Assembly (NCBI GenBank): GCA_949361645.1
Contig: OX442433.1
Location: 914,110 to 978,109 of the forward strand
Length of the DNA: 64,000 bases
Direction: 5' to 3'
From: Spongilla lacustris
Taxonomy: Eukaryota > Porifera > Demospongiae > Spongillida > Spongillidae
Part shown: positions 47,101-60,700 of the stretch, in pieces
Position numbering within the stretch: the first letter of the stretch is position 1
Layout of the letters: each line of letters begins with the position of its first letter
Program-made: the position numbers and the translations under genes
Notes under the pieces: model-generated
Database searches by the model: none
Seen by the model: the letters and a program-made list of their open reading frames with translations, nothing else
Told to the model about the DNA's origin: nothing

Positions 47101-50100
47101 GGGTTTGTTGGTCTGTGTATCAACCTCCATGGGAGCACGCCGATGCTTCATTGGAGACTTTTGGGCACCATACACAGTACAAGACCTGCACCATTTCTCA
47201 ATATCATGCCGTTGCCCCACCCAGTACAACCTTTAGTGTGCTTTGTCCAGTACCTTTGAAACTCCAAGGTGTCCACCAGTTGGGGCATCATGCAACTCAG
47301 AAAGAATAGAAGGTACAAGTACCTTGGGTAATGCCAACTGCAGGCGACTGTTCTGACCATTTCCCGAAGCATCCTTCCATGACCTGTACAGAACTCCATC
47401 CAATAAGACCATAAGTGAATTTTCTGGGACCAGAGGCTCTTGAGAGTGCCGCTAGCTGTATGTGGGCATGTTTTGGGGAAATCATGTTGCATCCATTTGA
47501 CTATCTGTCCAATGTCAGGATCATCACACTGAAACCTTACTACATCCTGTTTTGTCCACTGCAATGCCCAACCACCTGCATCATTATCAACCTGGTTAGA
47601 AGCAATTATATTAACTTCTACAGGCTGGTCACCACACTAGTGACAGGGATGGCGGGACAAGGGGTCAGCATTGCCATGCTTCTTGCCAGGCCTGTGCTCT
47701 ACAGTGAAGTTGTATTCAGCTAAGTATTCCAGCCATCGGGCCACCTGGCCTTCAGGCTCTTTAAACAAACACAGCCACTGTAAAGCACCATGGTCTGTCC
47801 ATGCAGTAAAACGCCTGCCATATAAATAAGGTCTGAACTGGCCCATGCCCCACACTAGTGCTAACATCTCCCTCCTTGTGGCACAATACTTATGTTCGGC
47901 CTTCGTGAGGGTTCTACTTGCGTAGCACACCACATGCTCAGTACCTTGGAAATTCTGCGACAGGACAGCTCCCAAACCATCATCGCTTGCATCACAGTCC
48001 ACAATAAATTCTTTGGGTAAACTAGCAATGGGGCAGAAGTAAGCTTGGTCTTAAGAGCTTCAAATGCTCTTCCACACTGCTCAGTCCAGAGCCACGGCCT
48101 GCTTTTATCCAGCAACCTATTTAATGGGGCTGATAGCTGTGCAAAATTGTGGACAAAACGACCGTAATACGATGCTAACCCTAGAAATTGTCTTAGCTCC
48201 TTTTGGGTTGAGGGGGAACTGGCCAGTCCAAACACATTTCACCTTCTCAGGGTCTGTTTGAACCCCCCCACCTGAGACAACGTACCCCAAGTACTTCACT
48301 TTGGTTCGGGATAGATGACATTTCTTTGGTTTCGGCTTTAAGTCCTGCTTCCTTCAACCTCTGGAACACCCCAGCCAGATTCAAAAAGTGTTCTTGGACT
48401 GTACGACTGGAAAAAAATTATGTCATCAATATACACAAGACAGGTGGACCAATGCAAACCAGACAGGACCCGCTCCATCAACCTCTGAAAAGTACTAGGA
48501 GCATTACACAACCCAAACAGCATTGTCCTAAACTGGAATAAACCAAAAGGGTGGAAAACGCTGTTTTCTCCTGATCTTCCTTGACTACCTCTACCTGCCT
48601 GCAGCCAGTACCCACTTGCTAGATCAATAGTAGAGAACCAGTGTGATCCAGGCAGCATGTCCAAAGTATCATCGATCCGTGGAAGAGGATGGGCATCTTT
48701 CTTTGTCAGAGCATTCAGTTGACAGAAGTCTATGCAGAACCTAGTGGATCCATCCTTCTTTTGTACCAAGATGACTGGGGATGACCATGCGGGTCCTGTA
48801 GCAGGTTCTATGACTTCCTTCTCCAACATGTCTGCTATCATCTGCTTAACCACCTTGTCTCTAGGAATAGACGCCTTCTGAGAAACTTCTATCACAAACA
48901 CACACCATGTGGGCCACCTAGGGACACAAATTTACCCAATTTCTCACCTTTGCGCAGCATGATTGAGGAGTTGGAGGGATTTAACACCTGTACAGGAATC
49001 ATACCTTCTCTGCTCACTGCCACTGAGTGTGCCACTGCCAGTCCATGCCGTTCCATAAAACTGGGTTCTGGTTCCAAAAGTCCAGGGATATCATCCTCAC
49101 ATCTTTGTCCATTCACTACCAGAGAAACCATCAGTCGCATCTCACAGTTCTCAGAAATGGAGATGTTTTCCATGATGACTGCATCACACACAACACGTCA
49201 CCGGTTGGTCAAATTTTAATGCCACCCATTAGTGTACAGAAAATCAGATCCCAAAAGGAACTCATGTGTTAGGTCTTTTGCAACTAGACACATGTGTTTC
49301 ACTTTCAGGCCCCCTATTTGGATCTCAAGCTCCACTTGACCTGACAAACTAAGGCCCTTTCCGTTTGCTGCCACTACTGCCTGTGTTGCTGGACTGAACT
49401 TGTGTTCTGTGGATGGTACAAGCTTTTCCCATATATCAGTTCTAAGAATCGGCGTTACAGCAGAACCTGTGGTCTACTAGCATTAAAATATTACAGCTCT
49501 CAACTATACCACAAATACTGGGCACCAACCTGGTGTCAATACAGGTACCCTATACAATGGCCGTCGATTTGGTCTTCGGAATCATGGCCGGCGGTAGACC
49601 TCTTCCGCCGGCCCGTTCAAGTTTAAAGGACTCTGCTGTAGGATATTGGGCATTCTCGCCGAATGTGCCCCGGCTGTTTACAATGCCAGCATTGTAATGA
49701 ACTTCCTCTTCTTCGAGTTTGAGACCTGTTTGGGGGTAATTTTGTTAAACTTGACATTTGCTCTGTTAACCTTTGTACGTCAGCTGTCACTCTGTCCAAC
49801 TTGTCTTGGACGCTATCATTTACTGTGACTGCATGGAGCGAGAGTTGCAGTCGTCACCATTTGGTCGCTGCCCCTCCTTTCTCTGTACAAGCGCTTCTGT
49901 GCCAGCTCAACTGCTTCCAACTTGTCTTCCGGGCCGTCTCTAACACTACATCAATGGTAGCTGGCATTTCTTTCATCAACTGCACTTGTACAGTAGGAGA
50001 CGCTACTCCTTGGATAAACTGCATGGTCAATTGCGAACCAGTTCCTCCCGTTGAGCATTCGACCAATCTGGGAACACTTTAGAGGCTATCATGCGTAATT

Positions 50101-53100
50101 CACCTGCAAATTCCAACAAGGATTCGCCGTGCCGTTGCGCGCGACTTTGCAACTTCATCTGCCACTCTAGCTCCATGCCACTTTGATGAAGTTGCAAAGT
50201 CGCGCGCAACGGCACGGCGAATCCTTGTTGGAATTTGCAGGGGAATTACGCATGATAGCCTCTAAAGAACTAGTCAGTCACGATTCACACATGAAGTCTA
50301 GCTTGTTACATGTGGATGATGGCTCAGGAAGAAATTATTTGATTTTCAGTTGTTGATTCAATATAGATGCTTCAACTCTCACAGCAGTAATCAAGGAAGA
50401 CTGCCTTCTGAGAATGTATTAACCATTGCACAATTGCCATGGTCAGTGTTATTTCCATGATCCTGAAGTGCCAATCCTTGACGAGCAAGAAAGTGAATAG
50501 TAGCGAATATTTTAACAAGGCAGTCACGATTCAATTTTTGCTATGTATAATGCCTGAGCTTTATCTTTTGTCTGTTTAGACGAGTCACTGACTTTTCAAG
50601 TGCTTCCTTGTAACACTCAGTTTGCTCATGTCACTTGAAGTTAATTGTGGCATTTTTCCAGTTTGAATGCCCAGAGCTAGAGAAAGTAGTATGGCTGTCA
50701 CTAAGCCCACTGGAAAAATTGCCTTCTTTACGAGCATTCACACAAATGTAGCACAACACTAAATTGCGTGCTTCATCATAGTGTAGCCAATTTGAAGTTT
50801 GCTTTTTGGGGTGTAATTGGCCATAATTTCGTTTTGGGAAAGTTTGCAATGATGGTTGACTTGGCGCTATTATTCTCTCAGTAGTGGTATGCAAATCTGT
50901 GGTACTAAAGCATTGATAACTGCCACAAAGCTGCCAAAGAACCCCCCCCCCCCCCCCCCCCGGGAAAACACAGCAGCTGCAAAGCAATATAGACATTGTG
51001 TGCATCAATACTTAGCATCCATATCATATCTGCTCAATTCATTACCTTTCACCATGTTTAATACATGTAGAAGGTTGGGTGCAGTGGGTGGGGTCCTTAA
51101 AATTTGGCACAATCATGGCATGGGCCAGCCCTATACAATGTGATGCCATTGCTGGGAGCACCATGTGGTTCCATTTCAAGGGCACAAATAAAATATATTT
51201 TGCAAATTGCCAGACCACAATAATATATGTTTGCAGTGTTCCACACTTTAAGCTTTCAACATTTTTTGGGCTTTTCAATGATAACTTAGGATTTCATATC
51301 CAGCCACCATCTCTATACAACAATGATCAATTATTAAATGTGAACAAAGATTGCATTGAGAAGAACTATGAACGGTTTAAAACACCCAGTATGGAATGTA
51401 GTTTTAAGGGCTTTAAAAAAAAAATGAATACTCTGTGGGGTTATCTAAATAGTACTAACAATATTATTATTATATTATATGGGAAGATATAAAAAGTCGT
51501 GATTTATGTTTTCAAACCCTAAGAGATTCCTAGGTCCTCTACAAGACCTTTTTTATGCACTAGAAAAGGAATGTCCATAGTGGTGTTACAACTGTAGGAA
51601 TGTGTACATGTACATTTCAATTGCACACATCAACTTAGATGCTCATTTCTGCAAATGTGTTAGGTGACTTTTCGCGGATATTTTTCCATACAATATTAGC
51701 AAGTTCTTTGTTTTAAGTCCCATTGGTTGTGAAAATTGAAAAGCAAACTGAAGCTACTCACTGAGTTGATCTAGGTTGTTCCACTCAATGGTGTAAGTAC
51801 AAACCTAAAAAAAAAAAAAGCAGAACTTCAGTTTTACTGTGACATATGGAGCTTATTTTCAAAATGAAATTGCCTGCAGTATATAGTTCATCATGGGTAT
51901 TTGAATGGCATACATTGATACATGGTGTAGTTTCTTCTGGCAATCATGTAGCTAATAATGTATAAGTTTGTTTTCATTCCCCCCCCCCCCCCCCCCCACC
52001 CTCCCCGATAGCAAATTCCGATAGCACAAAAAGTCAAAAAGTGTGTACAGCTTGCATATCACAGCCACCATGCATGTATGCAGCTGACAATGTTATTGTT
52101 ATATAAGTTTATGTGGGAGGGACCCTCACTGTGCTCTGGGTGCTGCATCTTCTGTTCAATGGTGACATGGTGGATACTGTATATCTGCATGTACATGTAT
52201 GACACCCACTTCAAACATACACTTCAGGTCTAAAATGTAAGCTAGAAACAACAAATTATCTGGGTATTACTTGAACTTGTCTGTTGATGACCACTTTCAT
52301 CTTAGGTCTGAAAATTAGAGTACAGGATGTGGGCCAGCAAAGTAATTACACATATGGACATGCTGGTGACTCAAGACCTGTTGACTGGAAGATAATAGTG
52401 ACTGAGGAGGAACATGAACATACAGAAGGTGAGCACATATGCTGCCTACAGCTCAAAGAAGGTGTGGACTTGGTCCAACTGGTGGAGCAGTTCCAGAGTG
52501 CTGGTGCAAAGGCTATAGTATTTGTGAATACCAGAGATGACTTGGTGGTTGAGGCACAACAGTGGCCTCAGGACAGTGCCATACCTATATTTCTGTTGAA
52601 AGCCAGTAATGGAAAGGAACTGTTGTCAACTTTAGAGGATAACAATGAAGTGTTAGCGAAGGTGGAGGTTGAGAGCCATGTGGATAGTGTTCCTGTCACC
52701 ACTACTGCAGTCACACAAGAGCCAATTGCAGCCTCTCCTGTGAGGCCTGCACTGCCAGAGAAGAAGGACAAAGAAGGTTGGCAATGTACTAACTGCCATT
52801 TGACACTTGAGCTACAGGTTGTGATAATCATTCAGGTTACAAGGATAAGCTAAAGACAATATTAAGTGTGGGCGGAAAATATAGGCGTAACTTCAAAGCA
52901 GAAGTCAAGCTACTGATGTTCAGTAATAACACTCCTATGGTGGTGTCTGAAGACATTGGAACCTTCCAAGTGGTGATGTCTGCTTTCCAACAGTATGAGA
53001 GAACAGTAAGTACCTTGTAGACTGAGCTCATTATATTACAGGAGTTTGGTTTTGGTATCTAAAGGGTAAAGGTGATGGTGGCCATGGTGATGTGCTGAAG

Positions 53101-54669
53101 AGACTTGTCAAATATCTTAACAGATGTGATGTGTTTGGAAACGATTTTCCCTTCTGCATCCTTCTTGCATATCGAATTAAGCTGTGAGGTTTAATGACAG
53201 CTTGTGAAATATTTTTTAATGTTATCTGTTTTATTTTCAGTAATCGTAGTATCTATGCATGTGACAATTTGGCACCATTTGTTATTACCTGTATTGACAA
53301 GATGGAGGCACTGGACCTGCTGAAGTTATCTTCTACCTTGAGTGCTTTTTTCCAGAGGTTTGACCTTAACCAATAAAAATAGGGTGTTATGGGAAATATA
53401 CTGTGTAGTGGAGTTGAAATTTAAAGCCCTCGATATTTTGCATTGAAGTGTAGGTATAGTTGTTATTGTGTCCATTTAGTGACTTTTAATTTAATTTTGA
53501 TTTTCTCTGTGTATATGCAGTGTACTCTATGAAATGTGACTGCCTGATTTAAATTAAAGGTTCTTTTGCTTGTCCTGAATTATTTCATCAGTGGTTAGTA
53601 AAACTCTCCATAACAAATAAAAGAAGGGCAATGCTTGCATTGTTTTTTTTTTGTTGTTAATTACAAATTTATTATTGGCAGTCAGATTTACAACTCATGA
53701 TCATAGAGAACAAAGCGATATAATAAAAGGGTTATTGTCATTTTGCAGAACTGTCTTAGGTGGCATGCTAGATACCTGGAGGTATTGAGCCACTTTTAGT
53801 ATTGCTACATAGGAGCCAACATGTGCAAGAGTGTGGGTTTTGATATTAGTAAAATGTGCAATCATATTGTAAGTTAAAAATATTACTTATTTAGTACACT
53901 ATAATGTAGCAGAATTTTGAATTATTATTCATTTTGTATATTTTTAATAAGCAGTTGCTCCTTGTTTCCAATAGTAGTATATGTATAAAATTGAACAAAA
54001 ATTGTAGTACTTTTGTTGCTTAAGTGGCTGCCAATGTTTAAAATATACCCTTGTGGATCATACTGACATGTAGCAATAGTTCCCTGGTAACCCCTGCAGA
54101 GTAGGATACACATGTGCATAGTATGTGACAATATAGAAGAATACATGGATATGTAACATGGGATCTATTGAATTGTCAATACTTAGCGGTGAATGCTTTG
54201 TGCTTTGCTCAGGGGCGGATCCAGGATTTCGGGGCAAGAAGGGTACAGTGACAAGCATGGGTAGGACAGGACATGCCTACCCCCAGCAAAGGGGTATGTG
54301 GGAGCGCGGTGAGCTCCCCCATCGAGGTCTGCAACTGTCACACTTTACAAGTCACAGAACATAGCATAATTGCGTAGAAACATGCTAAAAACAGATAGAA
54401 TAGTAAAGTTTCTTGCTTCCAGACTTCCCTGTAGTCTTGCTAGCCAGGCCTACTTTGTTATTGAATGACATAATGATTGATATGCGGTACATACAGTTAA
54501 ATATTCTGATTGGAATAGTTAAGCTGGGACATTTATAAAAATCACTCCACCTACACATGTACCACCATTGGTAGGATCACTGCACCATTCAGTGGTGTAT
54601 CCAGTTGTGTGTATTGCATATTGATAGTTGTACCATAAGAAGTCATGAATTTAAATGTTGCTGGGGATG

Positions 54670-54701
<32 letters not shown>

Positions 54702-57700
54702 CAAATCCACCCCTGTCGCTTAACCCTCTTGTTCAAATAGGCTTTCAATGCTATTTGAGACAAAAACCAAGATCCTCAATATTCTTTTCTAGTCACTGCA
54801 CTGGTCTCACTTATCAGGTTCAGGTTTTGAACTATGATTTATTCAAATCATGCTACATGTACGTAAGTACTGTTGCTATCATTTTGGCATGTTTAAAAAA
54901 CACCTAGAAAAGTTTCCAATTGTACATGTATGTTTTTATAGGCAACACTTTGTGTTAAACCCTGTGGGTCAATTGTAATTTGTATAGCCATAGCATTGGG
55001 GCTTCAGCGTGTGGGTACAACTGTGGTTTTGTGACCAAGCCATGGACCCATTGTGTTTTGGTATGTGAGTTAGACTATGCAACGAAGTGTCCATTCTTTT
55101 ATATGGTAAGTACAAGTTAGTACATGTATGTAGAATGCATACTGTCACATACTTGAAGAAGCCTTTTCAAAAGTTTTAAACTTTTATGTCTTTCTCCAAG
55201 TTTTCTATTTGGTTAATGAATTAATGGATTAATGCAAACACATCGTGGGTGTAGTAAAATCACTGAACAAAATAGACGATCTCCAATTCTTATACAGGGG
55301 TGACTTTCCTGTGATATTTGGAAAGCAGGATAGCACTTTGAATGTGTTCAAGTTGCTTGAGACTGCATGTTTGCACTTGGCTGTGGTATCATTAAAAATG
55401 AGGACGTTGGAAGCAAAAGGCAGATTATCATATCATCTTGTGTACAAGAGGATGGTCTGGGGTATGTTGTTGGTTCTCTGAGAGGTGACTGTAATTTATT
55501 GTCATCTTTCATTTAATAGTCAGTGTTGCTCTGAAGTGCCACTCAGAGGCTGGTGCAGTGACCAGGAGTAGAGTGGATGAGATATGGAATAAATACCTAG
55601 TGCAGGTTTGTTGGTACACATTCTCAGACTGTTAGTAATGACCAGCTATTGTAGATGGTGAGAGGGCAGGTGTTCACTCCAGAGACCATTGAGGACCTCA
55701 GACATGGGTTGAGCCTGACCAAACTGATGAACATTCCTTCTGCTGCTATGATGAGTTCTGCACAAATGATTGAGTTGTTCTGTGTTGGAAACTCTGTTAG
55801 ACCTCTATCATTCCTTATGTACGTTGGGCTTTTGTCCTATTGGTGCTAGGTCTGTATGGGGTACACCATACATGGCCGTACGCGTGTGGGGGGGTGGGGG
55901 GAGGTCAATTGGTTTGAACGACCCTGTCCGCAAAACAAGGTCACCGTCACACTTGAAAGTTTCACTTAACAATTTTTTGATTAATCCACCCATACTTGTG
56001 TGCATATGTATATGGGACGAAAATGTATCCGTATACGTACATTTAGTATTGATATAAATGATCACAAGTGTTATTGTATTAAGGTCACCTATGAATAAAA
56101 TGTGACCCCCCCCCCCCCCCCCCCCCCCCACTTTCCAAAGGCTGCGTACTCCCATGCCATACATGTAAGCCGACTTGTTTATATTTTATATTGGTATCAC
56201 CAGTAAGGCATTTCAAATATTCTATGGCTACTGCAAAATAATAAGGATACTAGGCACTTTCCTACAGCATGTAGGGTTGTGATAAAATTTGGGCTAATTT
56301 AACAGTATAAATATTATAAGCCTATTCATCTGTTGGCTCTATGACATGAAGCTACAACCCCTTAAAAGCTGGTTTTTTAAATGAACATATCTATAAACAT
56401 TTCCGCTTACTTTTATCTACATGTAAGGAAAGAAATAAAAGATTTGTTTAGCTTTACAGAGATGTGGCACTCGTTTAACCATTTTTCCATGGGAGGCAGT
56501 TAGTGCTCACATAGGTCCATAACTTGACAAAATGTGTGCATTTGCTTCGCTTTTCGTTTAGTACACTCGTGACATTGTTTTTTCTTGAAGACTACTCATG
56601 CACATTGCATCTGAAAGTAACACACTACATGTATCCGTTTATTATAGTTTTAAAACACACACGTATTTGGCATTGTGGTATTTTGACACAAAACGTACCC
56701 CGCATTCATTGCTAATTAGTATCATTTGTCCATTTCTATCCCATTGTGGTACACCCTGGATCAGTTACAAGCACTTTACCTTTTCCCTCAGGAACTATCT
56801 TGATTGCATGGCTGAATTCGTAACTAGCAAAGCTGATCTTGCACATTTGATCACAACATTGCGAGCACACTATCATGCTTGGATACTTGATAATCACTCA
56901 TCCAAGTCGACAGCTCTGTGCACTGAGGGCACAGTTGCAGGAGCAATACAGGAGGTAAATAACAGTATGTTTTATGAGGTCTATGGTTTGATGGTCTCTA
57001 AATAACCAGGGTATCACATTTGTGGACAAATTGAGAGAGATTCTTCAGAAGCAGCCTGATACATGTATGAATGAAGAGCTATGTAGTTGTGAAGAGTTTG
57101 GCTGGCTTTCAGCACTGCTTGACCTGGTGGATGTGACCAAACCAGGTGCAGCAGAGCATCTGATGAAGTTCTTCAGTAAGGGCAAGAGTCAAGTTCTAAA
57201 GGCTCATCATACACAAATGACCAAAGATGTATGTACATGTGCTTGTTTGCGGACTGAAGTGCATATTGTAGAATACCTTTTGTTTTTAGGTGATTGAGAG
57301 AATAAGGCAATCATTTACACAACTTCCAATCCATCTGTTTTATCCTTTGTACAAGCAAATGCGGATATGGCCTCATGAGGTTAGTGTGCTATTTATATGT
57401 TCATTTCTAATACAGATACATAGGACAATAGACAGTTTTCTTATTAAGCAGTTCACAGACCACATTTTGCTTAGTACCTCATAATCAACATTAATTTTTG
57501 TGTTGATATTAAATTATAGACAATAAGCTACTGACTGTTTAAAAATCCTCAGTGTAGGGGACAAAATCAATGTTTTAGGCAAGCACCTGCATGTACATGA
57601 TGCATAACATTTGTGTTCAAACCAAATGAAGAACAAAGCAATGATGTGTAAGGGAAAACAGGATTTCAAAGAATATAATTGCAGGCATAGGTATGATAAA

Positions 57701-60700
57701 TCACGCCAATCATGTAGCTGCACACACAAACAAACAGGCTGCTGAATGACAAAATGCACCTCCTAGTAATTCTGCATTATATCTAATGGAGTGCACATGC
57801 ATGATATCATCATGAAGTGTGCTGACCACAACACAAAACTACACTGGATAGCTGGGAATAATTACTATTTGTACTTGAAACTCTTCCTATCCTACTGCAA
57901 CAAACCTTTCTTGGCTTGTACCCCACTGCCAGCTGGGTGAATGTAATATAAGATATCAGTAGTACTTCAATAATTATGCTAAGCTACAAGGCATAATGAT
58001 CATGGAGTTGTTCGGGCAAATATTCCTCATTGGTAAGAATCACTTTCTTTTATTGCAACCATATTGAGTACTTTAGGCCACTGAATTGGGCTACTGATGT
58101 AAACATTATTGTTGCTGCAGGGTAAAATCTTGTTCATGCAAACACCATGTGCTTGATCAGGTTGGCCAGACTGTACTCCCATCAACTCCTGAATCATCTG
58201 TATCAATATTCCTATTGGAAAGCAGATAATGACGTGAAAAGCTATCACAACTTTCTGCATGTGAATCTGATTAATGGCAAACTCATTGCTGTTTCCATGT
58301 GTTGTCAACCTCCTTTTAGAAAATTGTCTTTACTATTTCCATAGATGGCAAATGGGTACCATTGAGTGGGTCTATTCTATCAGTTGTATTCAATGCCAGC
58401 AAGGCAGCATGAAGTTCCGTCAATCACAAAGTTCAAGAGATCGACGAAACTTTATGATCTTGCTTGCAGTGGCTCACTATCGTGTAGCAATTCAGAGCCG
58501 GTGGTAGGTCTCAAATTTAACCCAGGCAAGAGGAGGGGTGCTAAGTAGGGGAGGCCTCCCTGCGAGGTGTGGAAGCTTTTGAAGAGTATATGGTGATTGA
58601 TATATGAAACCTCAGTTTTTTTTTTTAAATAGCACATATATCTTTGCACAGCACATATATATATATATATAATTATAATTATAATTATATATATAGCACA
58701 TATATCTTTGCAATATCACCACATAATCGGGTATCCTTGTATGGATGAGGGCAGTGAGTTATAATAGTACCACCCCCTTCCCCACTCATAGGTGCACATG
58801 TTACTACACAAGTTACGAAAGCTGGTTCAATCAAATTTGCAATCTATTCTCAGATGCTAAATTTGCTATGGCTTTGAGATTCAGATCATCTGTACGTTCC
58901 TTGTGCACATACATGTACATGTAGAAGCATGAGATAGTTTAACCTATCTTGTCGCATGGTGGAATGTAGGTTGGTTTACTCTCCCCAATGCACTAAATGA
59001 CTGTTCATTAGTTGCCGGCATGATGAGTATCTGTTTCAGAAAACTTCTGATACCAATGATTTCTTTGCAAGGTTTCCACATTATTATTCAACAATGCCAA
59101 AAATGTTGGGTGATATTCTAATTGCTAAATGTAGGTATATAATATAATGAATCAGTATGTTACAGTAAGGTTTGGTAGAATCCTAGAACTAACAGTCCCG
59201 AAAATTTGCAAATGAAGAAACCTATTTGCAAATGTAGGACTGTTAGTTCTAGGATCCTACCAAACCTCATACTGTAACATACTGTACCTTGTTCCTTGCT
59301 TTTTGCACCACCAATCCTACGTCCCACCAATCACTTTCCGGCTCGAATCTCGATTAGAGAAGGTTTTGATTTACTTGTTCCCCTAATTTTTTCTTCTCCA
59401 CCAGGAGTATTAAAATAGCGTCAAACCTGACAGCACATCAATATTTCCTAGCTTGTTCCCTAAAGCTTGGACTCGGTGTATTCGTTGCAATTTATAGCAC
59501 GCTCTTATTGGTATCGGGTGCTACGATGGGTGAGAGCTGAGTATAGCCCAGCTTTTATTGTTCTTCGGATATCTAAGTTCTCTTTGGCTTGGTCAGAATT
59601 AGAACCACCTGTTGTTTACACGCAGTAGTCGGCTGGCCCTACTACTGCATTTGGTCGGGTAGTAGGGTGACAAACCTATACCAAGATTTGTTCTGCTGCA
59701 GCGGGGAGTGCAGTCCAATCGAATTGCAGTGGGATGGGTATTCCTAGTCCTACACATATTATTATTATTACCAAGTACATATATACACTATATTCACAAC
59801 TATATTGCATAACAAATCTTGGTACACGTACAGGCTTGTCCACGGTAGTCTGCTCTCATCTGGACATCCCTACGCCCAGAAATTTTAAAATCGTTGCGAA
59901 GCCCCATAGACTGCCCATAGTAACGAACTGGTGATCAGTTAATTATAATAATTTTGAAAACTTATCTTATGTGTGAACGGGTGGTGCAGTTATAGATCAC
60001 TTCTGTTCAAAACCAGGGTTTTCATTGGCTCGTAGTTTCAATTTTAACATATCAGTGTATATTCACCAGCATGTCTTCTTTTGCTGCATGGTAGGAGTAA
60101 CAATTATAATTAGCTATTTGTAGGTATTTTGTCTTGGCTGCGGCTGTATTTCTGGAGTCACAGTTATCCAAACTGATGCAGTTACTGATGGTTATTCCTA
60201 AAAAGACATTATTGGATGTTAAGTATACAGATAGCACTCTATAACTCCCTTTCCTGAAATCCTGGATCCGCCCACTGAAACACATTACACCCAAAGATAA
60301 TACTGACAAGACGGCTAGATGCCCAACAGGCAACTATACACACTACTGAGAGCCTGGGTGATCACAATAAGGTTACTCCAAGTTCATTTGGAGGTTAAAG
60401 TGTATTGCAAGGGATGATGACCATTATACATAATACATAGCATAATTGATAGCCATTGGAGTTATCATGCACAGATTGATAAAAGTTGCATTCTCCATGC
60501 AGTTTGTAAAAGATTACCTAAAGGTTTATAAGGTACCACTGGGGGTAAAGATGTGTGATGGTACTTGGAATGTATTCATTGGTGAAGTCATCAACAGGTA
60601 AGGTAATATTACATGCATGTGTATAAATTCTAACCTTGTGAACTAATTTTCATGCAGGCATTCAGGAGCTCATAGCCATCGGTTTCTGCTTGATTTTGTT

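Larger units (their letters stand above)
45771..50310 (-). mobile_element. Ty3/gypsy LTR retrotransposon, degraded, in intron 1 of gene D
   Basis: Minus-strand element of 4.5 kb. The 3' LTR is complete (45771-45936, TG...CA on the minus strand) and is preceded by a polypurine tract. At the other end only the first 41 bp of the 5' LTR remain (50270-50310). TGTG flanks both ends (45767-45770 and 50311-50314), a 4-bp target duplication, and gene C intron 1 has the uninterrupted site near 26411-26445. Domain order gag, zinc knuckle, protease, reverse transcriptase, RNase H, integrase identifies Ty3/gypsy. Confidence 0.85.
57380..60502 (+). other. Intron 10 of gene D
   Basis: 3.1 kb non-coding. 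58650-58720 is an AT repeat with a duplicated GCACATATATCTTTGCA. 59152-59620 is a fold-back MITE copy plus flank shared with 11712-12241. 59621-59931 is the inverted host repeat. From about 59940 it aligns with the sequence before gene B. Confidence 0.55.

Noticed and set aside
57001..57009. Apparent stop codon interrupting gene D after MVSK
   Set aside because: It lies in a short intron (56955-57009); splicing GAG to GGT restores the frame, and the same intron (57 nt) exists in genes A and C, where it happens to be open.
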